A DNA stretch of 64,000 nucleotides from CAWBOV01 sp963790525 (GCA_963790525.1 CAWBOV010000002.1:62001-126000), one strand, 5' to 3'. Numbered from the stretch's first letter, positions 51,721 through 60,719 are shown. Numbers and translations are program-made. The notes: generated by a model from the letters alone, not told the origin.

Positions 51721-52272
51721 TCAGCCCGGGTCCAGGTGCCTGCGCACGACCTGGCCCGGACCAGATACGACCGTCAGCGGAGGCACGTCCCTGGCCACGA
51801 CGGTGCCCGCAGCCACCACGGCGTCGTGACCGATCGTCACCCCGGGCAGGATCGTGGCCGCCGCACCGATCCAGGCACCGGGCTCAATGACGATCGGTGC
51901 CACGGTGATGAAGTCGTAGCGCTCGGCGGGATCCACCGGATGCCCCTCGGTGATGAGCGTGACCTTCGGCGAGATCATCGCCCGGTCGCCGATGGTGATG
52001 CCCCCGAGATCGAGGAACGAGCAGGCCTGGCCGACGAAGGTCCGCTCGCCGAGTTCCGTGCCGAGGCCGTAGGTGCTGTAGAACGGCGGATGGACCAGCG
52101 CCGTCTCGGGCAGCGGCGCACCCATCAGCTCACCGAGGAGTGCTCGGCGGGATTCGACGTCGCTGAACGGCAGCAGGTTCAGCCGTGACGTCAGTTCCAT
52201 GGCGACCTGGATGCGGTCGTAGACGGCTCGCCACTCGGGCGTCCTGGTCCGAATGCGCCGCTCCGCCAGCAT
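51721..52272 (-). CDS. Left-handed beta-helix O-acetyltransferase (maltose acetyltransferase type)
   Basis: A 183-residue sugar O-acetyltransferase. N-terminal RTPEWRAVYDRIQVAM, then hexapeptide repeats: GERTFVGQACSFLDLGG, IGDRAMISPKVTLIT, WIGAAATILPGVTIGHDAVVAAGTVVARDV. The active-site His is in ITEGHPVDP. It transfers acetyl groups from acetyl-CoA to sugar hydroxyls. Convergent with the response regulator and divergent from the FAD oxidoreductase. Confidence 0.88.
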   Translation of the reverse strand: MLAERRIRTRTPEWRAVYDRIQVAMELTSRLNLLPFSDVESRRALLGELMGAPLPETALVHPPFYSTYGLGTELGERTFVGQACSFLDLGGITIGDRAMISPKVTLITEGHPVDPAERYDFITVAPIVIEPGAWIGAAATILPGVTIGHDAVVAAGTVVARDVPPLTVVSGPGQVVRRHLDPG

Positions 52273-52463
52273 GACGTCGATGCTCGCACAAGTGAACGGC
52301 AGGCACCTCGGGACACCGCGCCGTGCTCGCTCGGTCCGCCACTGCCCGCGTCAGCGCCCTGGTGGATCGGGCCCGATCCGTTACGCTCTCGAATCGATCG
52401 ACGGACCTGCGAAAGCTCCGGCGATCGGCTGTCATCCGGGCTGGTCACGAGGCGGAGAAGGCG

Positions 52464-53606
52464 ATGCGAGTTCTGGTGCTGGGCGCCGGTTTCGGCGGGT
52501 TGGAGCTGACGACGCGGTTGTCCGACGCCCTGGGCGACGACGTCGAGGTCATCCTGGTCGACAAGGCGGACGGGTTCGTGTTCGGCTTCTCCAAGCTCGA
52601 CGTGATGTTCGGTCGCACCACTCCTGAGGCCGTCCACCACTCCTACCGCGACCTGGTCAGGCCGGGGGTCCGGTTCGTCCAGAGCACCATCCGCTCCATC
52701 GATCCGGCCGGCCGCCGGGTGGAGACGGACGCGGGAGCGTTCGAGGCGGACGTGATGGTGGTGGCCCTGGGTGCCGATCTGGATCCGGCGGCGACGCCGG
52801 GGCTGGTCGAGGGGGGCCGTGAGTTCTACACGGTGGCCGGCGCGTTCGCCGCGCGTGACGTGCTGGATTCCTTCGGTGGCGGGCGGGTCATCGTCGGCGT
52901 CACCTCGACCCCGTTCAAGTGCCCGCCGGCGCCGAGTGAGACCGCGCTCATGCTGCACGATTTCCTGACCGAGCGCGGGCTGCGCGACGCCAGTGAGATC
53001 TCGCTCGTCATGCCACTCGGAGCACCCATCCCACCCTCGCCGGACGCGTCCGCAGCCTTGTTGGCGGCCTTCGCGGAACGGGGAATCAGCTGGTATCCGG
53101 AGCGGTTGGTGCGCAGCCTCGACGTCGAGCGCCGGGTTGCCGTCCTCGCCGACGGCGAGGAGATGCCCTACGACCTGTTCCTCGGGGTACCGACCCACCG
53201 GGTGCCCGCGGTGGTCGCGGAATCCGGGATGTGCGTGGACGGGTGGATCCCGGTCGACCCGCTCACCCTCGAGACCCGCTATCCGGACGTGTACGCGGTG
53301 GGGGACGTGACGAGCGTCGGTACGCCCAAGGCGGGTGTCTTCGCCGAGCGGCAGGCGTCGGTGGTCGCCGATCACCTCATCGCCCGGCACCGGCTCGACG
53401 GCACCGCCGCGGGCTACGACGGGAAGGGGATCTGCTACATCGAGTTCGGCCACGAGCGGGTCGCCCGGGTGGAGGTCACGTTCCGCAGCGGGGAGCGCCC
53501 GAACGGCCGCTTCGAGGAACCGTCCGAACTGCTCCTGGCCGACAAGTCCGACTTCGGGACCAGCCGTATCCGGCGGTGGTTCGGCCGGGACTGGACGGCC
53601 TACTGA
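52464..53606 (+). CDS. FAD-dependent oxidoreductase, sulfide:quinone reductase-like
   Basis: A 380-residue pyridine nucleotide-disulfide-fold flavoprotein. FAD motif VLVLGAGFGGLELTTRL, a single conserved Cys in FKCPPAPSETALM (about residue 155), YDLFLGVPTHRVP and YAVGDVTSVGTPKAGVFAERQA. It resembles sulfide:quinone or type II NADH dehydrogenase relatives that reduce quinone; the redox-active Cys pair of classical SQR is not fully present, so the substrate is unclear. ATG 52464 follows GGAGAAGG; the frame upstream has no similarity. Confidence 0.82.
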   Translation: MRVLVLGAGFGGLELTTRLSDALGDDVEVILVDKADGFVFGFSKLDVMFGRTTPEAVHHSYRDLVRPGVRFVQSTIRSIDPAGRRVETDAGAFEADVMVVALGADLDPAATPGLVEGGREFYTVAGAFAARDVLDSFGGGRVIVGVTSTPFKCPPAPSETALMLHDFLTERGLRDASEISLVMPLGAPIPPSPDASAALLAAFAERGISWYPERLVRSLDVERRVAVLADGEEMPYDLFLGVPTHRVPAVVAESGMCVDGWIPVDPLTLETRYPDVYAVGDVTSVGTPKAGVFAERQASVVADHLIARHRLDGTAAGYDGKGICYIEFGHERVARVEVTFRSGERPNGRFEEPSELLLADKSDFGTSRIRRWFGRDWTAY

Positions 53607-53687
53607 AGTCGGGTATCACGGCGGGTGACGGCCCCCTCCATGTCGCGGAAGTGATTTTTCCGTGATTCTCGATCCCGAGGGGTAGTC

Positions 53688-54443
53688 ATGAAGGTTCCCA
53701 GGTTCACGCCGCGTCGGCGGGTCGTCACCGCATTCGCGGGGGGTGCGCTCTGCGCGGTGCTGGTCATCGGTGGCGGTGTCGCGCTCGCTTCCATCCCGTC
53801 GACCACGACCGGTACGTTCGTCGCCTGCGTCAAGACCTCGACGGGCGCGGTCCGGATCATCGACGCCCAGGCCGGCAGCCACTGCGTCACGGGCGAGTCG
53901 ACCGTCGCGTGGTCGAAGGGATACACCTACCGCGGCGCGTGGGTGGGAACCACCACCTACAACGTCCTCGACGTCGTCACCAGCGGCGGATCGTCCTACC
54001 TGGCCAGGGCTTCCTCGCACGGCAGCATCCCGGCGACCCACCCGACGCTCTGGAGCGTCCTCGCCGCGCGCGGCGCCACCGGCCCGCAGGGCGCGACCGG
54101 ACCGCAGGGCCCGACCGGACCGCAGGGCCCGACCGGACCGCAGGGCCCGACGGGACCGCAGGGACCCGCCGGAGCCAGCGGCTACAACGTGGTCACCGAG
54201 TTCTTCACGGTCGACACCGGCACCCAGTACCTCGCCGACGTGCAGTGCCCGAGCGGTCAGGTCCCTGTCGGGGGCGGCGCGCACTACGGAAACGCGTTCC
54301 CCGGCCTCGGCAACGCGCAATGGGCCTACGTGTCCGAGTCCAGCATCGACGAGAACCGGACCGGATGGGCCGCCACGCTGGTCGTCACCCCCAGCCAGGG
54401 CAACTCCTACTTCGAGGTCGACGCCATCTGCATCAACGCCTGA
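53688..54443 (+). CDS. Secreted collagen-like protein
   Basis: A 251-residue exported protein. The signal peptide (RRRVVTAFAGGALCAVLVIGGGVALA) is followed by a first domain with two Cys (FVACVKTSTGAVRIIDAQ, GSHCVTGES). A short CBM5/12-like module (YRGAWVGTTTYNVLDVVTSG) follows. A collagen-like stretch of G-x-y triplets (GPTGPQ repeats, about residues 129-162) precedes a C-terminal domain with two Cys (VQCPSGQVPVGGG, then DAICINA). The triplet stretch should form a triple helix. A cell-surface or matrix role is likely. Confidence 0.86.
   Translation: MKVPRFTPRRRVVTAFAGGALCAVLVIGGGVALASIPSTTTGTFVACVKTSTGAVRIIDAQAGSHCVTGESTVAWSKGYTYRGAWVGTTTYNVLDVVTSGGSSYLARASSHGSIPATHPTLWSVLAARGATGPQGATGPQGPTGPQGPTGPQGPTGPQGPAGASGYNVVTEFFTVDTGTQYLADVQCPSGQVPVGGGAHYGNAFPGLGNAQWAYVSESSIDENRTGWAATLVVTPSQGNSYFEVDAICINA
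54072..54173 (+). repeat. 18-bp tandem repeat encoding collagen-like triplets
   Basis: Five to six near-identical 18-bp units (core GGCCCGACCGGACCGCAG) encode GPTGPQ. Very low divergence between copies suggests recent expansion and possible length variation. Confidence 0.92.
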
Positions 54444-54449
54444 CCAGCC

Positions 54450-54480
54450 GCGGCGGGAACCCCCTTCGGGTTCCCGCCGC
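54450..54480 (+). terminator. Strong terminator hairpin
   Basis: A perfect 13-bp stem (GCGGCGGGAACCC / GGGTTCCCGCCGC) with a 5-nt loop, 6 bp past the collagen-like gene's stop. Confidence 0.85.
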
Positions 54481-54628
54481 AGTGTGCCTCTTCTCGGCGA
54501 CCCGCGCGCCACGATGCGACCGGCGTTCCCCACCTCCATTGTGGACGAGGTTCGTCTGGAATATGGTCGTCTGGTCGTGGCCGGCGGTGAACGCGTCCCC
54601 GGCGATCCGCGCAGGAGAGGACGTCGCC

Positions 54629-56758
54629 GTGGCAGGGCTCGGATCCCAGGAACTCAAGGCCTTCTCCGACGCGGTCGACGATGTCCTGAGCGAACACTGG
54701 CCGCACGCGCGCTCCGCCGGCGACACCCCGCTGGGCGAGCTGTGGTCGGTCGGCGCGGCCCAGGGTTGGTCCGATCTGCAGTCCAGCGGTTCCCTCGACG
54801 CGGTGGTCCTGGCCTCGCATCGGCTGGGTCGCGTCGCCTGCCCCCTGCCGTTGATGGACTGCTACGTGGTCGCGCGGCTCTTCGCCCAGGATCCGCGGGT
54901 CGGCGAACAGATCGCTGCAGGCACCATCCGCCCGGTGGTGGCGACGGTCGGGGAAGTCGACACCCCGATCCTGCGCCATGTGGAGGCGGCCGACGCCGCG
55001 ACCCACGTCGCGGTCGTCGCCTCCGGTGGCCGCGTCGTCCTCCGGTCGATCACGTCCGTGACGCCTACCCCGGGGCTGGCCCGGCCGGCGTGGAGCGACG
55101 TCGTCGTCCACCCCGACGGTGTGGCGGTCGCAGACGTGGGGACGGACGCGGTCGAGCAGGCGCGCTCCCTCCTGCGGCTCGGCCTCGTCGCCCGTGCGGT
55201 CGGCGCGGCCTCGCGCAGTGTCGAATACGCCATCGAGCACGCACAGCAGCGGACGGCGTTCGGGCATCCGATCGGGCATTTCCAGGCGGTGTCGCATCGA
55301 GCGGTCAACGGTGCGACCGACGTGACAGCGTCGATGCAGTTGATCGACGAGGCCGTGCGCGCCTGGCTCAACGACCGCCCGGACCGGCAGCTGGCCTCGG
55401 AACTGGCTGTGGAGTTCGGGGGGACGGCGGCGATCGACGCGCAGTTCGGTGCGCAGCACACGCTGGCGGCGATGGGGTACTTCGAGGAACACGATCTGCC
55501 CTGGCTGTTCAGACGCGTCAACGCCGACATCGCGCAGCTGGAGGCGATCCCGCCGGCCGGTGGCGAGGTGGCCGACATGCTCATCGAGGGCCCGCGCCGC
55601 CTTCCGCAGCTGGAACTCGGCGACCACGCCGACGCGTTCCGGTCCGAGGTCCGGGCATTCCTCGCGCCCTTCGAGACGGACGCGCCCGTTCTCCACTTCG
55701 ACGACGACGGCGACCCGGCACTGACCGCCGCGGCCGTCGACGCCGGCTACCTGACGATGTCCTGGCCCGCGGCTGCCGGCGGGAGGGACGCGCCCGTCGA
55801 GGAGCAGGTCGTGATCGGCGAGGAGATCGCGTACCGCCGGGTCCCGCTGCGCGGCAAGATCACCGCGGACATGCTCGGCACGGCGATCGCGCGACACGGC
55901 ACACCCGCCCAGCAGGAACGGATCCTCCCGTTGCTGGCATCGGGCAGGTTCCCCTACTACCTCGGCTACTCCGAGCCGGAGATCGGTTCCGACCTCGCCA
56001 ACCTGCGAACCCGGGCCGTCCGGGACGGGGACAACTGGATCGTCAACGGCCGCAAGATGTGGGGCACGGGAGCTCACACCGCTGAATGGGTCTGGCTGGC
56101 CGCCCGCACCGACCCCACCGCGAGCCCGCCCCACGCCGGCATCACGATGTTCCTCACCCGCACCGACCGCCCGGGGTTCGAGTTGCACCAGCACATCGCG
56201 CTGTCAGGCGAGATCTCCTGCTCGACGTTCTTCGACGACTACCCGGTCCCCGACGCCGACCGCATCGGCGAGGTCGACGGCGGGTGGAAGGTGATCACCG
56301 AGGCGCTGGCGCAGGAGCGGGTCGTCATGGCGAACACGGCGGCCACCGTGCTGCGCATGCTCGACGACATGCTCGACGAGATCGGCATGGACGTCCTCGG
56401 CACGGTAGGGCCGCGGGGTTCGGCCAAGCGCCGGTTGCTCAGCGTGCTGGCCGCACGGCTGCAGGCGGCCCGCGCCCTGGTGGCCGCGAGCGTCCGGGCC
56501 ACCGCGCGGCCGGGCGGCGGTGCGCGCCTCGAGGCACCGATGGCGAAGATCATTGCAACGCAGCTGCTCGAGGATTTCGGCGAGGCGGCGCTGCGGATCT
56601 TCGGGCCGGCGGCGGCTCTGGGTGAAGGGATTCCCGGCGTCCCCGGCCGCGGCGGCTTCGAGTACAACCTGCGCCTGTCGATCATGCAGGTCGTCGGAGG
56701 TGGCACCATCGACATCCAACGCAACCTTGTAGCCAGAGCCCTCGGCCTGCCCCGCTGA
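54629..56758 (+). CDS. Fused two-domain acyl-CoA dehydrogenase, FadE34-like
   Basis: A 709-residue protein with two acyl-CoA dehydrogenase halves, the same arrangement and size as mycobacterial FadE34. The N-terminal half (about 1-330) has EYAIEHAQQRTAFGHPIGHFQAV and AAMGYFEEHDLPWLFRR. The C-terminal half has an FAD-binding beta-domain (EPEIGSDLANLRTRAV), then GGWKVITEALAQERVVMANTA and the ending QVVGGGTIDIQRNLVA. Mycobacterial relatives dehydrogenate CoA esters of steroid side chains. GTG 54629 follows AGGAGAGG; a longer frame upstream would overlap the collagen-like gene. Which half holds FAD and the catalytic base is inferred, not shown. Confidence 0.86.
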   Translation: MAGLGSQELKAFSDAVDDVLSEHWPHARSAGDTPLGELWSVGAAQGWSDLQSSGSLDAVVLASHRLGRVACPLPLMDCYVVARLFAQDPRVGEQIAAGTIRPVVATVGEVDTPILRHVEAADAATHVAVVASGGRVVLRSITSVTPTPGLARPAWSDVVVHPDGVAVADVGTDAVEQARSLLRLGLVARAVGAASRSVEYAIEHAQQRTAFGHPIGHFQAVSHRAVNGATDVTASMQLIDEAVRAWLNDRPDRQLASELAVEFGGTAAIDAQFGAQHTLAAMGYFEEHDLPWLFRRVNADIAQLEAIPPAGGEVADMLIEGPRRLPQLELGDHADAFRSEVRAFLAPFETDAPVLHFDDDGDPALTAAAVDAGYLTMSWPAAAGGRDAPVEEQVVIGEEIAYRRVPLRGKITADMLGTAIARHGTPAQQERILPLLASGRFPYYLGYSEPEIGSDLANLRTRAVRDGDNWIVNGRKMWGTGAHTAEWVWLAARTDPTASPPHAGITMFLTRTDRPGFELHQHIALSGEISCSTFFDDYPVPDADRIGEVDGGWKVITEALAQERVVMANTAATVLRMLDDMLDEIGMDVLGTVGPRGSAKRRLLSVLAARLQAARALVAASVRATARPGGGARLEAPMAKIIATQLLEDFGEAALRIFGPAAALGEGIPGVPGRGGFEYNLRLSIMQVVGGGTIDIQRNLVARALGLPR

Positions 56759-56774
56759 GGATTACCGTGGCCGT

Positions 56775-57569
56775 ATGGACTGCCGGATCGATCAGGTCTC
56801 ACTCCATTACGTCGAGCACGGGTCCGGCGTGCCGCTGGTGGCGCTGCACGGCGCCGGTGTCGATCATCGCGAGATCGAGGCCGCAGTGGAAGCCGTCGTC
56901 CCGAGCACGGGTTATCGGCGGATCTACCCGGATCTGCCGGGGATGGGCCGCACGACCGCGGACGGCCTGACCTGCAACGACGACGTGGTGAGGCTGCTCG
57001 GTGGCTTCCTCGACCGCCTGGGCGGTGGCCCGGTGATGCTGCTCGGACAGTCCTACGGCGCCTACCTGGCCCGGGGCGTCGCCGGCCGCAGACCCGGCAC
57101 CGTGCTCGGCCTGGCCCTGGTCTGCCCGGTGGCCGAGCACTCGCACGGCGTCCCTGACCATGAGGTGGTCCACGAGGACGCCGCCGCCTACCGCGAACTC
57201 GAACCATCGCTGCACGCGGGATTCGACGAGTACTTCGTCGTGCGTACGCCGGCCACCGCACGCCGCTACCGCGATCACGTCGTGCCAGGAACGGTGCTTG
57301 CCGACGAGACCGCGCTCGGGCGCATCTTCGCCGGATGGGCCGTCGACGTCGGCGCCACATTCGACGGACCGACGCTGATCGCCGCAGGGCGAAGCGATTC
57401 GGTTGCCGGCTACGCGGACGCGGCGTCGCTGCTGGAGACCTATCCCCACGCCACCCTGACGGTCGTCGACGGTGCCGGGCACGCACTCGTGCACGAAAGC
57501 CCCGATCTGTTCGGCTCGGTGGTCGGCGACTGGCTCGACCGCGCCCGCAGCGGCGGCCGGCCGTCCTGA
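56775..57569 (+). CDS. Alpha/beta hydrolase
   Basis: A 264-residue hydrolase. ALHGAGVDHRE (oxyanion), nucleophile elbow LLGQSYGAYLA (Ser about 95), AAGRSDSVAGY (acid region) and GAGHALVHESP (His). Start ATG 56775, 16 bp past the acyl-CoA dehydrogenase, so likely one operon. Substrate unknown; an ester or CoA-linked intermediate fits the context. Confidence 0.86.
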   Translation: MDCRIDQVSLHYVEHGSGVPLVALHGAGVDHREIEAAVEAVVPSTGYRRIYPDLPGMGRTTADGLTCNDDVVRLLGGFLDRLGGGPVMLLGQSYGAYLARGVAGRRPGTVLGLALVCPVAEHSHGVPDHEVVHEDAAAYRELEPSLHAGFDEYFVVRTPATARRYRDHVVPGTVLADETALGRIFAGWAVDVGATFDGPTLIAAGRSDSVAGYADAASLLETYPHATLTVVDGAGHALVHESPDLFGSVVGDWLDRARSGGRPS

Positions 57570-57573
57570 CCAG

Positions 57574-58479
57574 CTACCCGAAGTAGTGGCCGTTCTCGAC
57601 GTCCTCGACCCAACCCGGGTGGGTCGGTTCCCACCCGAGCAGGGCGCGGGTCCGGTCGTTGGAGGTCGGGTTGTCGAGGCCGGCGAATCCCGCGAGGAAG
57701 CCGAGGTAGTGGGGCGCCTCGTCCTCGGTGATGCTCTTGGTGCCGATGCCGAGCTTGCCCGCGATCGTCTCGGCGATGACCTTGCGGGGGATGCCAGTGT
57801 CACCGACTCCGTGCAGCGTCGAGCCGCCAGGAGCCCGCTCCAGTGCCAGCCGGTACAGCGCGCCGATGTCGTAGGTGTTCGCCGCCGGCCAGCGGTTCGA
57901 GCCGTCGCCGGTGTACGCGGCCACGCCGCTGTCCCGGGCGAAGCCGATCAGGGCGTGGGTGAAGCCGTGGTGGTCGAGATCGCTGTGCACCATCGGGGCC
58001 AGCCGTACGACGGAGGAGCGCACGCCGCGCTGGGCCAGGCTGATCGTGTAGTTGGCGGCGTCGACGCGCGGACCGCCCGCGGACTGGTCGTCCTCGGTGC
58101 CGGGGCGTCCCGTGATGCCGGCCATCGCGAGCATGAGGGTGCCACCGGTCGTGACGAAGGGCCGGTCGGTGTCGACCAGGGTCTCACCGATCGTGCGGGT
58201 GACGGTCAGGTCCGAGTCGACCGCGCCCACGAAGTCACCGGTTCGCATCGCCTCGTGCTTGAAGGCGAGGTGGATCACGCCGTCGGCCTGGGCGGCCGCG
58301 GCCCGCAGGCCGTCGAGGTCGTCGAGATCGCCGCGGAGGACCTCCGCACCGAGGGCCGCGACGGCAGCGGCCGAGGAGTCGGAGCGGGCGAGGCCGACGA
58401 CCTGATGCCCGTGCGAGATGAGGTCGGGGATGACGGCGGCGGCGATGTGGCCTGACGCACCGGTGACGAAGACGCGCAT
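57574..58479 (-). CDS. NAD(P)-dependent extended SDR
   Basis: A 301-residue protein. Rossmann motif VFVTGASGHIAAAVIPDL, GLARSDSSAAAV, GVIHLAFKHEA, then YTISLAQRGVRSSVVRLAPMVHSD (Tyr with no Lys at +4) and GDGSNRWPAANTYDIGALYRL. Atypical SDRs of this kind reduce small carbonyls or act as epimerase-like sensors. Start ATG 58479. Divergent from TetR, with repeats in the promoter, so likely regulated by it. Confidence 0.86.
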   Translation of the reverse strand: MRVFVTGASGHIAAAVIPDLISHGHQVVGLARSDSSAAAVAALGAEVLRGDLDDLDGLRAAAAQADGVIHLAFKHEAMRTGDFVGAVDSDLTVTRTIGETLVDTDRPFVTTGGTLMLAMAGITGRPGTEDDQSAGGPRVDAANYTISLAQRGVRSSVVRLAPMVHSDLDHHGFTHALIGFARDSGVAAYTGDGSNRWPAANTYDIGALYRLALERAPGGSTLHGVGDTGIPRKVIAETIAGKLGIGTKSITEDEAPHYLGFLAGFAGLDNPTSNDRTRALLGWEPTHPGWVEDVENGHYFG

Positions 58480-58509
58480 GGTGAGCTCCAGTCGGTAAGG
58501 GATGTCATC

Positions 58510-58552
58510 TGGTGTCATCACCGTACACCCATCACGTCACTTGGTGTCATCA
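58510..58552. promoter_or_regulatory. Two TGGTGTCATCA direct repeats, candidate TetR sites
   Basis: Identical 11-mers at 58510-58520 and 58542-58552 (starts 32 bp apart) in the 90-bp divergent gap between the SDR and TetR genes. They contain a GATGACACCA form on the other strand. Role inferred from position. Confidence 0.6.
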
Positions 58553-58569
58553 ACTAGGCTGCACGCACC

Positions 58570-59178
58570 ATGTCCCGTTGGAAGCCAGGCGCCGAAGGCC
58601 GGCTCAGCGCTGCCGCGATCGCCCTCTTCGACGAACAGGGCTACGACGAGACGACGGTCGCGGAGATCGCGGCCGCGGCGGGGCTGACGAAGCGGACGTT
58701 CTTCCGCTACTTCTCCGACAAGCGCGAGGTGCTGTTCAACGGTTCGCACGAGCTCCAGGATCGCTGGATCGGCGGGATCGAGGCCGCACCCGCGGGCGCC
58801 GGGGCGATGGCCGCGGTGGGCGCCGGCCTGGACGAGGTGGCGGATCTGTTCGCCGACCGGCACCCCTTCGCCAGGATGCGATCACGGATCGTGGCGGCGA
58901 ATCCGGAGCTCCAGGAACGCGAGCTGATCAAGCTCCAGACGTTGGCCGGAGCCGTCCAGGCAGCGCTCACGGCGCGGGGGGTCCCGGTGAACTCCGCGAT
59001 CCTGGCCGCCCAGACCGGCGTCACGGTCTTCCACGTGGCGTTCGCACGCTGGGTCGCGCAGGACGATCCGGCCGCATTCCGGGAGCTGATGGAGCAGTCG
59101 CTGGCCGAGCTCCGATCGGTACTCGGGAACGGGCCCGCCGACGCACGGACCGGGTCGGGTCGAGCCCGCCGGAGCTAG
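58570..59178 (+). CDS. TetR-family regulator
   Basis: A 202-residue TetR protein. DNA-binding helices TTVAEIAAAAGLTKRTFFRYFSDKREVLF (about residues 25-55), then a ligand domain ending in a Gly/Arg-rich tail. Its stop overlaps the stop of the convergent sigma-factor gene by 4 bp. Likely represses the divergent SDR. Confidence 0.88.
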   Translation: MSRWKPGAEGRLSAAAIALFDEQGYDETTVAEIAAAAGLTKRTFFRYFSDKREVLFNGSHELQDRWIGGIEAAPAGAGAMAAVGAGLDEVADLFADRHPFARMRSRIVAANPELQERELIKLQTLAGAVQAALTARGVPVNSAILAAQTGVTVFHVAFARWVAQDDPAAFRELMEQSLAELRSVLGNGPADARTGSGRARRS

Positions 59179-60053
59179 CGGCTCAGCGGGGTCTCCTCGC
59201 CGAGTCGCCGCAGCTTGTCAGGGTTGCGCACGGCGAAGACGCGGCTGATGCGCCCGCCCTCGAAGGCGAAGCCGATCACCGTGTCCACCGTTCCCTCGAG
59301 CAGGACGCGCGCACCCGGCGATCCGTTCAGCGTGACCGGTTCGATGACCGCCGTCGGGGCGAGCCGCGCGAAACCGCCGAGCAGATTGACGATCTTCTTG
59401 GGGCCCAGGACCGGCTGCCGCACGGCCGCGACCACGCCGCCGCCGTCGGCGATGAGGACGGCATCGGGGGCCAGGGTGTCCATCAGCCCCTGCAGGTCAC
59501 CCGTCCGCAGGGCGGCGAGGAACCGTTCCACCGCTCGCGCCTGCTCGGCACGGTCGACCTCCATCCGCGGCCGCCGCGCCGCGACATGCGAGCGCGCCCG
59601 GTGGGCCACCTGGCGCACGGCGGCGCTCGTCTTGCCGGTCGCGGCGGCTATCTCGTCGAAGGGCAGGTCGAAGACCTCACGCAGGACGAACACCACCCGC
59701 TCGGTCGGGGACAGTGTCTCCAGCACCGTCAGCATCGCCAGGGACACGCTCTCGGCCAGCTCGACGTCCTCCGCCACGTCCGGGGCGGTCAGCAGCGGCT
59801 CGGGCAGCCATTCGCCGACGTAGTCCTCCCTGCGCCGGGCCAGCGTCCGCAGTCGATTGAGCGCCAGCCGGCTGACGATCCGCACCAGGTACGCGCGCGG
59901 ATCACCCACCTCGGCCCGGGCGTCCGTCCCGATCCCGTCCCACCGCAGCCAGGTCTCCTGCACCGTGTCCTCGGCGTCGGCGGCCGAACCGAGCAGCTCG
60001 TAGGCCACGGTGAAGAGCAGGCTGCGGTGACTGAGGAACGGGTCGTCGGTCAT
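59175..60053 (-). CDS. ECF41-family RNA polymerase sigma factor
   Basis: A 292-residue sigma-70 factor. Region 2 has SAADAEDTVQETWLRW and region 4 has FDEIAAATGKTSAAVRQVAHRAR. It carries all three ECF41 marks: WLPEP (in GEWLPEPLL), DGGG (in LIADGGGVV) and NPDKL (in VRNPDKLRR). The SnoaL-like C-terminal domain replaces an anti-sigma factor in this group. ATG 60053 overlaps the upstream carboxymuconolactone-decarboxylase stop, the usual ECF41 partnership. It should activate the promoter at 60666-60692. Confidence 0.93.
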   Translation of the reverse strand: MTDDPFLSHRSLLFTVAYELLGSAADAEDTVQETWLRWDGIGTDARAEVGDPRAYLVRIVSRLALNRLRTLARRREDYVGEWLPEPLLTAPDVAEDVELAESVSLAMLTVLETLSPTERVVFVLREVFDLPFDEIAAATGKTSAAVRQVAHRARSHVAARRPRMEVDRAEQARAVERFLAALRTGDLQGLMDTLAPDAVLIADGGGVVAAVRQPVLGPKKIVNLLGGFARLAPTAVIEPVTLNGSPGARVLLEGTVDTVIGFAFEGGRISRVFAVRNPDKLRRLGEETPLSR

Positions 60054-60634
60054 GCCTGCGAGGGTAGGGCGGGTGCCATCAGGGGCTCGAGGGCGCAGGA
60101 CTCGGCATAGCCCTCGGACTCGATCCCGAGCGCCACGTTGCCGCGCGCGTTCATGTTGGCCAGCGCGATGAACGCAGTCAGTTCGACCATCCCCGCGTTG
60201 CCCAGCTGTGCCAGCAGCTCCGCGACCATCTCGTCGGACACAGTCGGCGGGGTCTGCGTCATCGCCTCGGCGTAGCCCATCACCGCGCGCTCCAGCGGCG
60301 TGAACGCGTCCGACTCCCGCCAGCGCGGCACCTCCCGGGCCTTGCCCACGTCCAGGTGCTCGTTGAACGCCTGGAAGTAGCCGAAGTCCAGGCACCAGCT
60401 GCAGCCGATCTGCGCGGCGACGGCCATGTGCGCCCAGGACTTCAGGGTGCGGTCGCAGGCGTCCCACTTCTGCGCCTTCGCCCCCAGGCCCATCGTGGCC
60501 TTCAGTACCCGGCGGTTGTGCCAGTACACGCCGAGCGGCTCAGGCACCCGGCCGAGCAGTCGCTTGCTGAACCTCTTCACCACAACGCCGTACAGACCGG
60601 TGATCTCTGCCTTCGGGACTCGGGTCGCGCTCAT
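60050..60634 (-). CDS. Carboxymuconolactone-decarboxylase/AhpD-like protein
   Basis: A 194-residue AhpD-like protein with the CxxC redox site in QIGCSWCLDFGYFQAF, and LAALANMNARGNVALG-like helices at the end. Such proteins are the common target gene of ECF41 sigma factors and may reduce peroxides or other oxidants. GAGGAGG precedes ATG 60634. First gene of the operon with the sigma factor. Confidence 0.88.
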   Translation of the reverse strand: MSATRVPKAEITGLYGVVVKRFSKRLLGRVPEPLGVYWHNRRVLKATMGLGAKAQKWDACDRTLKSWAHMAVAAQIGCSWCLDFGYFQAFNEHLDVGKAREVPRWRESDAFTPLERAVMGYAEAMTQTPPTVSDEMVAELLAQLGNAGMVELTAFIALANMNARGNVALGIESEGYAESCALEPLMAPALPSQA

Positions 60635-60665
60635 GTGTCCTCCTCGGGGTCGGTGTCCCCATCAA

Positions 60666-60692
60666 GACACCGACCGGCCCCGAGATGTGACA
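60666..60692 (-). promoter_or_regulatory. ECF41-type promoter
   Basis: Reading on the minus strand: TGTCACA (60692-60686), 16-nt spacer, TGTC (60669-60666). This is the known ECF41 pattern TGTCACA-N16-CGTC with one mismatch in the -10 element, 32-58 bp upstream of the carboxymuconolactone-decarboxylase start. It supports autoregulation of the sigma factor operon. Confidence 0.75.
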
Positions 60693-60719
60693 CCGGCGCC
60701 CGCCGGGGGCCCGGGCGCC

